Shown one piece after another: positions 26,359 to 35,746 of a DNA stretch of 64,000 nt. Both the position numbers and the translations under genes were made by a program. Each line of letters opens with the position of its first letter. The first letter of the stretch is position 1. The notes under the pieces are model-generated. The model worked only from the letters and a program-made list of their open reading frames with translations, had not been told where the DNA came from and made no database searches. This stretch comes from Ruminococcaceae bacterium UBA7075 (lineage in GTDB: Bacteria > Bacillota > Clostridia > Oscillospirales > Acutalibacteraceae). Where the stretch lies: the NCBI GenBank assembly GCA_002493635.1, contig DKZL01000075.1:63574-127573 (forward strand), given 5' to 3'.

Positions 26359-26916
26359 ATGATATCAGCAGGTGATTTTAGAAACGGCGTTACATTTGAA
26401 ATGGATGGCCAGGTTGTTCAGGTTATCGAATTCCAGCATGTTAAGCCGGGTAAAGGCGCTGCATTCGTTAGAACAAAATACAAAAATGTAATTACAGGTG
26501 CTGTTGTCGAAAAGTCTTTCAACCCTAATGACAAGTATCCTACTGCATTTGTTGAAAGAAAGGATATGGAGTACAGCTACGCTGACGGCGACCTTTATTA
26601 TTTTATGGATACAGAAACTTGGGAACAGCTCCCGATTAACAAGAGCGTTCTTGGCGACAGTTTTAAGTTTGTAAAGGAAAATATGGTTTGTAAGGTTCTT
26701 TCTTATAAAGGCAATGTTTTTGGCGTAGAGCCTCCAAACTTTGTTGAGCTTGCAGTAACTAAGACAGATCCTGGTTTTAAGGGAGATACAGCTACAAATG
26801 CTACAAAGCCTGCAACTCTTGAAACAGGTGCTGAGATTAAGGTTCCTCTCTTTATTGATGAAGGTGAAGTAATCCAGATCGATACAAGAACAGGCGAGTA
26901 TATGGGCAGAGCATAA
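26359..26916 (+). CDS. efp: Elongation factor P
   Basis: EF-P rescues ribosomes stalled at polyproline stretches. The 185-residue, three-domain protein has K32 at the tip of the first domain loop (P30-G-K32-G), the residue that is modified in many bacteria. No epmA/epmB modification genes are in the window. The C-terminus ends EVIQIDTRTGEYMGRA, typical of the family. Strong promoter and ribosome binding site; the Cys-rich CD1247-type gene follows 20 bases later and is probably co-transcribed. Confidence 0.96.
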   Translation: MISAGDFRNGVTFEMDGQVVQVIEFQHVKPGKGAAFVRTKYKNVITGAVVEKSFNPNDKYPTAFVERKDMEYSYADGDLYYFMDTETWEQLPINKSVLGDSFKFVKENMVCKVLSYKGNVFGVEPPNFVELAVTKTDPGFKGDTATNATKPATLETGAEIKVPLFIDEGEVIQIDTRTGEYMGRA

Positions 26917-26936
26917 TATCTGCGGGAGTAATTATT

Positions 26937-27416
26937 ATGAATTTAACAGAAAAAATTTCTTATATCAAAGGACTTGCAGAAGGTCTTGGCCTTGATGAAT
27001 CAAAGGCTGAGGTTAAGGTTATCAATGCAATTATTGATTTGCTTGACGATATGGCTCTTGAAGTAACTGATATGGAAGATCTCTATGATGAGCTGAGTGC
27101 TCAGGTTGACGAGATTGATCAGGATCTTGCAACACTTGAATCCGACGTCTATGACGACGATATGGACTGTGAGTGCGACTGTGACGATTGCAGTGACTGC
27201 GATGATGATTTTACGGATGATGAAAATCCTTTCTATGAGGTTACTTGCGGTGCGTGCAATCAGAAAATCAATGTTTCCGAGGATGTTCTCCTTGAGGGCG
27301 AAATTGAGTGCCCTAACTGTGGTGAGCTTCTTGAATTTGATTTCTCAGGATTATTTGATGATTGCTGTGATGATGATTGCTGCTCTTGCAGCGAATGCAG
27401 CGAAGATACCGAATAA
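26937..27416 (+). CDS. CD1247-type Cys/Asp-rich zinc-ribbon protein
   Basis: A 159-residue acidic protein. Residues 1-65 are a helical N-terminal domain of the kind found in clostridial CD1247 proteins (LTEKISYIKGLAEGLGLDES). A tract of alternating Asp and Cys follows (about 74-92), then a zinc ribbon with CGAC and CPNC pairs, and a second Cys/Asp cluster at the C-terminus. The cysteine content suggests metal or redox binding beyond a single zinc site. Function is unknown; position after efp is common in Clostridia. The gene ends before a hairpin that also precedes yunB. Confidence 0.72.
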   Translation: MNLTEKISYIKGLAEGLGLDESKAEVKVINAIIDLLDDMALEVTDMEDLYDELSAQVDEIDQDLATLESDVYDDDMDCECDCDDCSDCDDDFTDDENPFYEVTCGACNQKINVSEDVLLEGEIECPNCGELLEFDFSGLFDDCCDDDCCSCSECSEDTE

Positions 27417-27428
27417 TTTTCACATTAA

Positions 27429-27467
27429 AAACATCTCTCGTATAGTATATACGAGGGGTGTTTTTTT
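27429..27467 (+). terminator. Terminator-like hairpin carrying the yunB ribosome binding site
   Basis: AAACATCTCTCGTATA pairs with TATACGAGGGGTGTTT (two to three G-T pairs) and runs into seven Ts (27461-27467). The descending arm contains GAGGGG (27453-27458), the only plausible ribosome binding site for yunB, so the same element could stop efp transcripts and limit yunB translation. Confidence 0.7.
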
Positions 27468-28119
27468 GTTTTATCGTCAAAGGCGAGAGAAGCGGCGCTT
27501 TATAAGAGTTAAAAGATTTTTGATTATGCTTCTGCTTACGGCTATTGCTGTTTTGGTTATATGCGAACATCAACTTGATGATTTCCGTCCCGTATATATC
27601 CGCAAGCAAGCTGAGATTCTTTCGATGAATACTGTATGTGATGCTGTAGAGGATTCATTAGAGAGGCTCAATTATTCATACAGCGACCTTGCTGTTGTAA
27701 GATATTCGGATGCAGGTGATGTTCAGGCGATTGAGACTGATACTTTAAAAATCAATAAAATGAAATCAATGATTTCTAAGCATGTTGAGGATGATATTGA
27801 AGTAATTAGAGATAACGAAGTAAAAATTCCTCTCGGTGCTTTTACTTATATAACTGTATTATCAAACTACGGACCTGAAATTCCTGTTAATTTCAGTATT
27901 GTAGGAGCTGTCAACAGTGAAATTATAAGTACATTTGAAAGTGCCGGCATCAATCAGACAATACACCATATAAAGCTTATTGTTACTACAAAAATTATGA
28001 CAACTTCACTTGATTATTCGGGAGATATAGTATTCACAACCGACTTTGAGCTTGCACAAACCGTAATTATCGGCACAGTGCCAAACTATTACGGAAAATT
28101 ACAATCACAGATTAATTAA
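27466..28119 (+). CDS. yunB: YunB-family sporulation protein
   Basis: YunB is a sporulation protein in Bacillus of poorly defined molecular role. The 217-residue product has a basic N-terminus (RQRREKRRFIRVKR), one membrane segment (LIMLLLTAIAVLVI, about 18-32) and the conserved outer domain with IPLGAFTYI, YGPEIPV, ESAGINQTIHHI and the final AQTVIIGTVPNYYG. The frame is open further upstream inside the previous gene, but that part is not family-like. I start at TTG 27466, 7 bases after GAGGGG; the product is somewhat shorter than Bacillus YunB. This is the clearest sporulation marker in the window. Confidence 0.8.
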   Translation: MFYRQRREKRRFIRVKRFLIMLLLTAIAVLVICEHQLDDFRPVYIRKQAEILSMNTVCDAVEDSLERLNYSYSDLAVVRYSDAGDVQAIETDTLKINKMKSMISKHVEDDIEVIRDNEVKIPLGAFTYITVLSNYGPEIPVNFSIVGAVNSEIISTFESAGINQTIHHIKLIVTTKIMTTSLDYSGDIVFTTDFELAQTVIIGTVPNYYGKLQSQIN

Positions 28120-28128
28120 AAAATTATA

Positions 28129-28157
28129 TTGAAAAAACACATATTTTGTGGTAAAAT
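28129..28157 (+). promoter_or_regulatory. Promoter of the miaB-ylbF-mutS-mutL run
   Basis: TTGAAA (28129-28134), a 17-base spacer and TAAAAT (28152-28157), with TG one base upstream of the -10 box (extended -10). Confidence 0.7.
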
Positions 28158-28191
28158 TAAATGGTTAATACAATAGGTAAGGAGTACTTTA

Positions 28192-29601
28192 GTGTCTGCC
28201 GGAAATAATTTGATTGAAAATATATCTGCAAAGCAGAATGAATATATAAGTCTGATTGCAGAAATCATGGAAATTCGCAAGCGTGGCGAAAAGCCCCTTG
28301 CATACATAAGAACATACGGCTGTCAGCAGAATGTTGCAGACAGTGAAAAAATAAAAGGTATGCTTGCCAATGCAGGTTTTGGGTTTGTTGATGCTCCCGA
28401 CGATGCGGACTTCATCCTGTTCAATACCTGTGCAGTACGTGAGCATGCCGAAGACAGGGTGTTCGGTAATGTCGGAGCACTTAAAGCTCTTAAACGCCGT
28501 CATCCTCAGATTTTGATTGCACTCTGCGGTTGTATGATGGAGCAGGAACACATTGCGAACAGAATTTACAAGAGCTTTCCTTTTGTAGGTCTTGTGTTCG
28601 GCACACATTCTCTTCATCATTTTCCCGAACTTGTATATAATGCTCTTGTGAATGGCAAGCGTATTTTTGAACGGGGAAATGATGATAATAAGCTTTATGA
28701 GGGTATGCCGGTTAAGCGTGACGGGACTTTCAAGGGCTGGCTTCCTATTATGTATGGTTGCAACAACTTTTGCACATACTGTATTGTGCCTTATGTTCGG
28801 GGCAGAGAGCGAAGTCGTGAAAAGAATGTCATTGTCAGTGAGGCAAGAGAAATGATTGCTGACGGTTATAAAGATATAACCCTTTTGGGGCAGAATGTCA
28901 ATTCGTATGGCAAAACCATTGAAAACGGCGTTAATTTTTCTCAGCTTCTTAAAGAGATTGACTCCATAGACGGTGATTACTGGTTAAGATTTATGACCTC
29001 GCATCCAAAGGATTGTTCCAAGGAACTTATTGATACCATTGCAAACGGTACCCACATAAGCCGTCACCTTCATCTGCCTTTCCAAAGCGGTTCTGACAGA
29101 ATTTTAAAAGCTATGAACAGGCATTATGACCGTAAAAAGTATATGGAAATCATAAATTACGCAAAAGAAAAAATTGACGGCTTGTCACTTACAAGTGATA
29201 TAATTGTCGGATTTCCGGGTGAAACCTATGAAGATTTCAAGGAAACGCTTTCATTAATCCGTGAGGTTGAGTTTACTTCGCTTTTTACCTTCATTTTTTC
29301 TCCCCGTGTAGGAACACCTGCTGCTAAAATGGATGATTCAGTGCCTTATTCCGAAAAATCCAAGTGGTTTCAGGAATTGCTGGCTGTTCAGGAGGAAATT
29401 GCAGCAAAGCGTTGCGCTTCAATGGTGGGCAATGTAGAAAAGGTGCTCGTAGAAGATGAAGGTAAAAACGGTATTTTAAATGGAAGGACAAGCGGTAATA
29501 TTATTGTGGAGCTTGAAGCGCCGAAAGATACTATCGGAACATTTCAGAATGTTAAGATTACAAATGCCCGTAATTGGATATTAAAAGGTAAGATTGAATA
29601 A
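28192..29601 (+). CDS. miaB: tRNA-2-methylthio-N6-isopentenyladenosine synthase MiaB
   Basis: MiaB is a radical-SAM methylthiotransferase that adds a thiomethyl group to i6A37, the product of MiaA encoded about 5 kb downstream. The 469-residue protein has the N-terminal UPF0004 domain with three cluster cysteines (TYGCQQN, FNTCAVRE, ALCGCMMEQ), the radical-SAM motif in GCNNFCTYCIVP, and a C-terminal TRAM domain. The start is GTG at 28192 with AAGGAG at 28179-28184. ylbF follows 14 bases later. Confidence 0.95.
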   Translation: MSAGNNLIENISAKQNEYISLIAEIMEIRKRGEKPLAYIRTYGCQQNVADSEKIKGMLANAGFGFVDAPDDADFILFNTCAVREHAEDRVFGNVGALKALKRRHPQILIALCGCMMEQEHIANRIYKSFPFVGLVFGTHSLHHFPELVYNALVNGKRIFERGNDDNKLYEGMPVKRDGTFKGWLPIMYGCNNFCTYCIVPYVRGRERSREKNVIVSEAREMIADGYKDITLLGQNVNSYGKTIENGVNFSQLLKEIDSIDGDYWLRFMTSHPKDCSKELIDTIANGTHISRHLHLPFQSGSDRILKAMNRHYDRKKYMEIINYAKEKIDGLSLTSDIIVGFPGETYEDFKETLSLIREVEFTSLFTFIFSPRVGTPAAKMDDSVPYSEKSKWFQELLAVQEEIAAKRCASMVGNVEKVLVEDEGKNGILNGRTSGNIIVELEAPKDTIGTFQNVKITNARNWILKGKIE

Positions 29602-29615
29602 AAGGAGAAATAGAA

Positions 29616-30023
29616 ATGGATATTATAGAAAAAGCAAGAGAACTCGGAAAAATGCTCCAGCAGGAGGAATCCTATAAAAAATTACAGCTTGCGCAGGCTG
29701 ATGCTGACGCTGATATGGAGCTTCAGAATGCTATAGGCGAATTTAATATGAAGAGAATGTCAATCAACAATGAGGCATCAAAGGCTGAAAGAGATCAGGA
29801 GAAAATGTCCAGACTTAACACGGAAATGCGTGAGGCTTATTCAAAAATTATGTCAAACAAAAATATGATTGCTTATAATGAGGTAAAAGATGAATTTGAT
29901 GTAATTGCTAATCGTGTTTTGGCTATCATTCAGCAGAGTGCAGAGGGTGCTGACCCTGAAACTGCTGACCTTACGCAATCAAGCTGTTCAGGCAGTTGTT
30001 CAACCTGTGGCGGATGCGGCTGA
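29616..30023 (+). CDS. YlbF/YmcA-family regulator with C-terminal cysteine cluster
   Basis: A 135-residue, mostly helical protein of the YlbF/YmcA (RicF/RicA) family. In Bacillus these act with YaaT in a complex that carries iron-sulfur clusters and affects RNA processing, competence and sporulation. The last residues form a cysteine cluster, CSGSCSTCGGCG, well suited to metal or cluster binding. The gene lies directly between miaB and mutS, as in many Clostridia. Whether it is the YlbF or YmcA counterpart is not resolved, and no YaaT partner is in the window. Confidence 0.8.
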   Translation: MDIIEKARELGKMLQQEESYKKLQLAQADADADMELQNAIGEFNMKRMSINNEASKAERDQEKMSRLNTEMREAYSKIMSNKNMIAYNEVKDEFDVIANRVLAIIQQSAEGADPETADLTQSSCSGSCSTCGGCG

Positions 30024-30055
30024 TTAAATTGTAAATTACGAAAGGGTGTGAAAAC

Positions 30056-32644
30056 ATGGCGGAGTTATCACCGATGATGAAGCAGTATTTTAAAATTAAA
30101 GAAGAAAATCCCGACAGCATTCTGTTTTTCAGACTTGGTGATTTCTACGAGATGTTTTTCGATGATGCAAAGCTTGCATCAAAAGAGCTTGAGCTTACTC
30201 TTACAGGCAGAGATTGCGGTCAGGAAGAAAGAGCGCCTATGTGCGGTGTGCCGTTTCATAGTTGCGAGGGATATATTGCAAGGCTTGTTGCAAAGGGCTA
30301 TAAGGTTGCAATATGTGAGCAGACTGAAGATCCTGCAACGGCTAAAGGTCTTGTTAAGCGTGACATTATTCGTGTTATCACTCCCGGTACGGTAATGGAG
30401 TCAAGTATGCTTGATGAAGGCAAAAATAACTACATCTGCTGTATGTTTTCTAAGGATAAAAAAATTGGTATATGTTTTTGTGATATTTCTACAGGAGAAT
30501 TATATGCAACCGAAATTTTCGGTAAGGATTCATACAATGTTCTGACCGCTCAGCTTTCAAGCTATAGTCCGCGTGAAATTTTAATAGGCGGAAATATTGT
30601 CAAAATTTCTGAATTACCAAAATTTATTAAAACAAAACTTTCAGCCGGAGTTGAGATGCTTGAGGACGGGAAATTCAATCTGTCCGTATGCACAAAAACG
30701 GTTGATGAACAATTCAAAAAAGACGGAAAGCTTATTGAAGACAGTGAAGTATTAATTTCAACTGTCGGTGCACTTATCAATTATCTTAAAGACACCCAAA
30801 AGACAGGTCTTGAACGCATTAATCATATTGAGCTTTACAAAGAGAACCAGTATATGCGTCTTGATTACAATACTCAACGAAATCTTGAGATTACTCAGAC
30901 AATGCTTTCCAAAGAAAAGAGAGGTTCGCTTTTGTGGGTGCTTGATAAGACAAAAACTGCTATGGGCAAACGTCTTATTCGTTCATGGATTGAGCATCCT
31001 CTTATGAATATTACTGCTATTAACAACCGTCTAAGCGCAGTAGATGAGCTTGTAAGGGACACCTTGCTTCGTCTTGAAATAACAGATAATATTACAGGCA
31101 TATTCGACATCGAACGCTTAATGACAAAGGTTGTGTATGGTTCGGCAAATGCCAGAGATTTGCGTTCACTCTGCTCGGCTATTGAGAATTTGCCCCGGAT
31201 TTCAGATTTGCTTAAGGACACAAAAGCGTCGTACCTTAAGCAGATTTATAAAAATATTGACAAGCTTGAGGATATTCATCATTTGATTGACAGCGCAATT
31301 GTTGAAGAACCTCCTTTTACGGTGCGTGAAGGCGGAATGATCAAGCAGGGTTATAACGAAGAACTTGATTCCGCACTCAATGATATGAATAACTCTAAGG
31401 GAATCCTTGCTCAGATTGAAGCTGAGCAACGTGATGCAACAGGTATTCCAAAACTTAAGGTTGGTTATAACAGGGTATTCGGATATTATATCGAGGTAAC
31501 AAATTCATATAAATCAATGGTGCCTGATACATACATTCGTAAGCAAACACTTACAAACTGCGAAAGATATATTACGCAGGAGCTCAAGGAGCTTGAAGGC
31601 AGAATTTTAGGTGCAAAAGACAGAGCGGTTGCAATGGAATTTTCACTGTTTGATAATATTCGAAAAACCGTTGCTGATAACCTCGAAAGAATCCAGAGTA
31701 CAGCTAAGGCTATTGCAACTCTTGATGTAATAACATCATTTGCAAATATTTCATCCGATAACAGATATATTCGTCCTGAAGTAACGCTTTCTTCAAACAT
31801 AAAAATTAAGGATTCAAGACATCCTGTTGTTGAAGCTCTGTTAAAGGATACACCCTTTGTGCCTAATGATGTAAATCTTGATTGTGAAAACGAACGTGTT
31901 GCAATAATTACAGGTCCAAATATGGCTGGAAAATCAACATATATGCGCCAGATTGCGCTTATCGTTCTTATGGCTCAGACAGGCTGTTTTGTTCCTGCTT
32001 CCTATGCTGAAATAGGAATTGTTGACAGTATTTTCACCCGTGTCGGTGCATCTGATGATTTAGCGTCAGGACAATCTACCTTTATGGTCGAAATGAGCGA
32101 AGTTGCAAATATTGTAAAAAATGCAACTTCAAAAAGCCTTTTGATACTTGATGAAATCGGACGCGGAACTTCTACATTTGACGGTATGAGTATTGCAAGA
32201 GCAGTGCTTGAATATTGTACCGACAAGAAAAAATTAGGTGCTAAGACCTTATTTGCAACACACTATCACGAGCTTACCATAATGGAGCAGCTTTTAGACG
32301 GCGTTAAGAATTACAGCATTGCAGTTAAAAAGCGCGGAGACGATATTACTTTTTTGCGCAGAATCATTCCCGGTGGTGCTGATGACAGTTACGGAATTGA
32401 GGTTGCTAAGCTTGCAGGTGTTCCTCAGTCGATTATTAACAGAGCAAAAGAAATTTTAAAAGAGCTTGAAAGCGGTCAGGGCGAAACTAAGATAATAGAG
32501 AAAAATACTTTTGATGATATGCAGCTTTCACTTTTGAGCTCAGCTTCAAGCCCTGTGGTTGATAAGTTAAATGAAACTGATATTAACACTTTAACTCCTA
32601 TTGAGGCGATGAATCTTCTTTATGAGTTAAAAGGTATGTTATAA
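30056..32644 (+). CDS. mutS: DNA mismatch repair protein MutS
   Basis: MutS recognises mismatches and starts repair together with MutL, encoded next. The 862-residue protein has the mismatch-contacting FYEMF motif in domain I (LGDFYEMFFDDA), clamp and lever regions, and the ATPase domain with Walker A GPNMAGKSTYMRQ (about 620), LLILDEIGRGTSTFDG and THYHEL. Length is normal for MutS1, not MutS2. GAAAGGGTG precedes the ATG. Twenty-six bases separate it from mutL. Confidence 0.97.
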   Translation: MAELSPMMKQYFKIKEENPDSILFFRLGDFYEMFFDDAKLASKELELTLTGRDCGQEERAPMCGVPFHSCEGYIARLVAKGYKVAICEQTEDPATAKGLVKRDIIRVITPGTVMESSMLDEGKNNYICCMFSKDKKIGICFCDISTGELYATEIFGKDSYNVLTAQLSSYSPREILIGGNIVKISELPKFIKTKLSAGVEMLEDGKFNLSVCTKTVDEQFKKDGKLIEDSEVLISTVGALINYLKDTQKTGLERINHIELYKENQYMRLDYNTQRNLEITQTMLSKEKRGSLLWVLDKTKTAMGKRLIRSWIEHPLMNITAINNRLSAVDELVRDTLLRLEITDNITGIFDIERLMTKVVYGSANARDLRSLCSAIENLPRISDLLKDTKASYLKQIYKNIDKLEDIHHLIDSAIVEEPPFTVREGGMIKQGYNEELDSALNDMNNSKGILAQIEAEQRDATGIPKLKVGYNRVFGYYIEVTNSYKSMVPDTYIRKQTLTNCERYITQELKELEGRILGAKDRAVAMEFSLFDNIRKTVADNLERIQSTAKAIATLDVITSFANISSDNRYIRPEVTLSSNIKIKDSRHPVVEALLKDTPFVPNDVNLDCENERVAIITGPNMAGKSTYMRQIALIVLMAQTGCFVPASYAEIGIVDSIFTRVGASDDLASGQSTFMVEMSEVANIVKNATSKSLLILDEIGRGTSTFDGMSIARAVLEYCTDKKKLGAKTLFATHYHELTIMEQLLDGVKNYSIAVKKRGDDITFLRRIIPGGADDSYGIEVAKLAGVPQSIINRAKEILKELESGQGETKIIEKNTFDDMQLSLLSSASSPVVDKLNETDINTLTPIEAMNLLYELKGML

Positions 32645-32670
32645 TTTTGACATAAAGGTGGTGACATAGT

Positions 32671-34794
32671 ATGGGTGTTATAAATGTTCTTGACAAGCAT
32701 GTTGCAGAACTGATTGCGGCAGGCGAGGTTGTTGAAAGACCTGCTTCGGTAATAAAAGAGCTGATTGAAAATTCAATAGACGCAGGCGCTAAGAACATTA
32801 CCGTTGAAATTAAAAACGGCGGTACAACATTTATGCGTGTTGCCGATGACGGATGCGGTATCTGGAAGGATGATATTAAGGTTGCATTCTTGCGTCACGC
32901 TACAAGTAAAGTCAAACTTGAAAGCGACCTTGACTGCATTTCTACTCTCGGATTCCGAGGTGAGGCGCTTGCTTCAATTTGTGCGGTTTCAAGACTTCAG
33001 CTTATTACAAGAAATAAAAATGAAGATATAGGAACTTGCTATGAAATTAACGGCGGTGAGGAAGTAAGCTTTGACGACGCAGGCTGTCCAATCGGAACGA
33101 CCTTTGTTATCAGGGATTTGTTCTACAATATTCCTGCACGTGCAAAATTTCTTAAAAAGGATGTTTCAGAGGGAAACGCAGTTTCAAATATTATTGATAA
33201 AACAGCTCTTTCTCACCCGGAGATTGCATTTACATATATTCGTGACGGCAAACAGGTGCTTAAAACTTTTGGCGATGGCAAACTCTTGTCTGCAATTTAC
33301 TCTGTATTTGGCAGAGATTTTGCAAACGGTTTGATACCCGTTGAATATCAGCTTGATGCAATCAAAGTTTATGGATATGTGTCTAAACCTCAGAATTCCA
33401 GACCGAACCGAAATATGCAGAATTTCTTTATTAACGGAAGATATGTTAAGACAAGAACTGCTATGGCGGCTGTTGAAGAAGCTTTTAAAGGCTCTGTTAT
33501 GGTCGGAAAATATCCGTCTTGTGTACTCAATATAGAAGTACCTTTTGAGATGATTGACGTCAATGTACATCCGGCTAAAATTGAAGTACGTTTTATTAAT
33601 GAACGTCCCGTTTTTGACACTGTTTATCATGCGATAAAATCCTCGCTACTAAAAAATGACAGCAGGAAAAATGCAAGTTTCAGAACTGATACTGTATTTA
33701 ATGAAATTAAGGATTCAAGAAAATTTAATCCTTTCCGAAATGCTCCTGCAATTTTTAATAAGTCCACAGCAAATACTGCCGATGCACAAAAGCAGGAATA
33801 CTCTCCTAAAAGCAAAAATGAATTCAATCCTTTTGATGAAATTAACTATGTGTCATCGCCAAAGAAAGAAGAAAAAATTATTACTCAAATAAATGATGAT
33901 AATAATTTGTTGTCTGAAAAAAGAAAGACTTCAAAAATAAATATTGACAGTTTAAAGATTGCTGATTCTGATAAACCTTTTGATATTTATTCAAAAAAAG
34001 CTATAAATAATTCATATAGAGAAAATAAATCTGATGCTCTAAAAAATATTTCTAAAAAATCTAATGAGCAAAAGTCTGCTCCTAATAAAAAGACTGAGTA
34101 TGAAATTCAGCAAGATGCAGTCATTTCATCAGGTGAAGAGCCTGTTACCGAAAATTTATCGGATAATAAAACGAATGACAACAAGAATGAAGCTTATACA
34201 GAGTTGATTATTGAACAGAATGCTGTTGATATAAAATATATCGGTGAAGCATTTTCTACATATATAATTGCTGAAAAGAACGGCAAGGAAATTTTATTTA
34301 TTGATAAACACGCAGCTCACGAAAGAATGATTTATGAAAAGCTTAAAGCTGAAAAGGCGGGTGCTTTTTCACAGCTTTTATTGCAGCCTGTTACGGTTAC
34401 TCTCGGAAAAGAGGAATATGATGCAGCGATAAACAATTTGAATATGTTTTCCGAATGTTCCTTTGAGGTTGACGATTTTGGCAACAGTACGGTAATTGTA
34501 AGAAGTGCTCCTCAATATATTGACGCTTCTGAAATTCCTGATTGTATCGCAGAAATGGCTGATTATATCGCTAAAGGAAAAAATGATATATTTACTGAAA
34601 AGATGGAATGGTTTTATCATAATGTTGCATGTCGGTCTGCGGTTAAAGCCGGCAATAAAAGCACTCCGCAGGAGTTAATTGAGCTTGTAAAAAAACTTGA
34701 GGAAAATCCTCAGATAAAGTATTGTCCGCATGGTCGTCCGGTATGTATTGTAATGAAAAAGAGTGAAATTGAAAGACAGTTTGGCAGGGTGTGA
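32671..34794 (+). CDS. mutL: DNA mismatch repair protein MutL
   Basis: MutL couples mismatch recognition to strand removal. The 707-residue protein has the GHKL ATPase N-domain (ENSIDAGAKN, DDGCGI, GFRGEALASI), an Asn/Lys/Ser-rich linker (about 330-505) and a dimerisation/endonuclease domain. The endonuclease motif reads D545-K-H-A-A-H-E-R-M-I-Y-E; the usual second residue is Gln, but the metal-site residues are kept, and the C-terminal CPHGRP motif is present. Latent nicking activity is therefore expected, fitting a genome without MutH. Strong ribosome binding site (AAAGGTGGTGA). Confidence 0.96.
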   Translation: MGVINVLDKHVAELIAAGEVVERPASVIKELIENSIDAGAKNITVEIKNGGTTFMRVADDGCGIWKDDIKVAFLRHATSKVKLESDLDCISTLGFRGEALASICAVSRLQLITRNKNEDIGTCYEINGGEEVSFDDAGCPIGTTFVIRDLFYNIPARAKFLKKDVSEGNAVSNIIDKTALSHPEIAFTYIRDGKQVLKTFGDGKLLSAIYSVFGRDFANGLIPVEYQLDAIKVYGYVSKPQNSRPNRNMQNFFINGRYVKTRTAMAAVEEAFKGSVMVGKYPSCVLNIEVPFEMIDVNVHPAKIEVRFINERPVFDTVYHAIKSSLLKNDSRKNASFRTDTVFNEIKDSRKFNPFRNAPAIFNKSTANTADAQKQEYSPKSKNEFNPFDEINYVSSPKKEEKIITQINDDNNLLSEKRKTSKINIDSLKIADSDKPFDIYSKKAINNSYRENKSDALKNISKKSNEQKSAPNKKTEYEIQQDAVISSGEEPVTENLSDNKTNDNKNEAYTELIIEQNAVDIKYIGEAFSTYIIAEKNGKEILFIDKHAAHERMIYEKLKAEKAGAFSQLLLQPVTVTLGKEEYDAAINNLNMFSECSFEVDDFGNSTVIVRSAPQYIDASEIPDCIAEMADYIAKGKNDIFTEKMEWFYHNVACRSAVKAGNKSTPQELIELVKKLEENPQIKYCPHGRPVCIVMKKSEIERQFGRV

Positions 34795-34798
34795 TAGT

Positions 34799-35746
34799 TT
34801 GGACAATTTAATTAATATCATATCTGTTGTCGGACCGACTGCGTCGGGCAAAACAAAGCTTTCTGTTGAGCTTGCAAAAACTTTTAACGGAGAGATTATC
34901 TCTGCTGACTCAATGCAGATTTACAAAGATATGCAAATTGCCACAGCTAAGCCGACTGAAGAGGAAAAGTGCGGTATCATTCATCACCTGATGGATTTTT
35001 TACCGGCCGATAAATCTTATTCAGTTGCAAATTTTGTAACTGACGCAAAAAAATGTGTTGAGGATATCCACAACAGAAATAAGATTCCTTTCGTTGTCGG
35101 AGGCACCGGACTTTATGTTGATTCTTTACTCAATAACATAACTTTCAGTGAAGAGAAACGTGATGAAAAGCTTTGCGAAGAATTGATGCAGATTTATAAA
35201 GATGAGGGTTCAGAAAAACTACTTGAAATGTTGAATGAATTTGATTCTGAGTCTGCACAACGACTTTCACAGCAGGTTAATGTCAAGCGCATTATAAGAG
35301 CTATTGAATTTTATAAGACTAACGGTATAACAATTACCGAACAAAATAAAAATTCTATGCTTGTGAAAAATCCATATAAAACTACAAAAATAGGAATTAA
35401 TTTCCGTGACCGTCAGAAACTATATGAAAGAATAAACATACGTGTTGATATGATGATAGAACGTGGACTGATAGAAGAGGCAAGAAGAATTTTGTCATCA
35501 GAGCTCAGTTTTACATCTGTAAAGGCAATAGGTTATAAGGAGCTTATACCGTATTTCAGAAATGAAAAAACTCTTGATGAGTGCATTGAAAAATTAAAAA
35601 TGGAAACAAGACGCTATGCCAAAAGGCAGATTACTTGGTTTAAGCGTGATACAGATATAAATTGGCTATATGCAGATGATTATAATTGCTTTGAAGAGCT
35701 TTATAATGCTGCTGCTTTAATTACGAAAAGAGGAATTTATGGATAA
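34799..35746 (+). CDS. miaA: tRNA dimethylallyltransferase MiaA
   Basis: MiaA adds the isopentenyl group to A37 of UNN-reading tRNAs, the substrate of MiaB encoded upstream. The 315-residue protein has the P-loop VVGPTASGKTKLS near the N-terminus, SADSMQIYKDMQIATAKP and the VGGTGLYVDSLL block. I choose TTG at 34799, just after the mutL stop, because it puts the P-loop at the usual distance; a GTG at 34763 inside mutL is the alternative. It overlaps the HlyD-like gene by 8 bases. Confidence 0.92.
   Translation: MDNLINIISVVGPTASGKTKLSVELAKTFNGEIISADSMQIYKDMQIATAKPTEEEKCGIIHHLMDFLPADKSYSVANFVTDAKKCVEDIHNRNKIPFVVGGTGLYVDSLLNNITFSEEKRDEKLCEELMQIYKDEGSEKLLEMLNEFDSESAQRLSQQVNVKRIIRAIEFYKTNGITITEQNKNSMLVKNPYKTTKIGINFRDRQKLYERINIRVDMMIERGLIEEARRILSSELSFTSVKAIGYKELIPYFRNEKTLDECIEKLKMETRRYAKRQITWFKRDTDINWLYADDYNCFEELYNAAALITKRGIYG

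Noticed and set aside
34300..34340. MutL endonuclease motif with Lys in place of Gln (DKHA)
   Set aside because: The metal-site residues and the CPHGRP motif are kept and this variant is compatible with an active enzyme, so it is not evidence of lost function.
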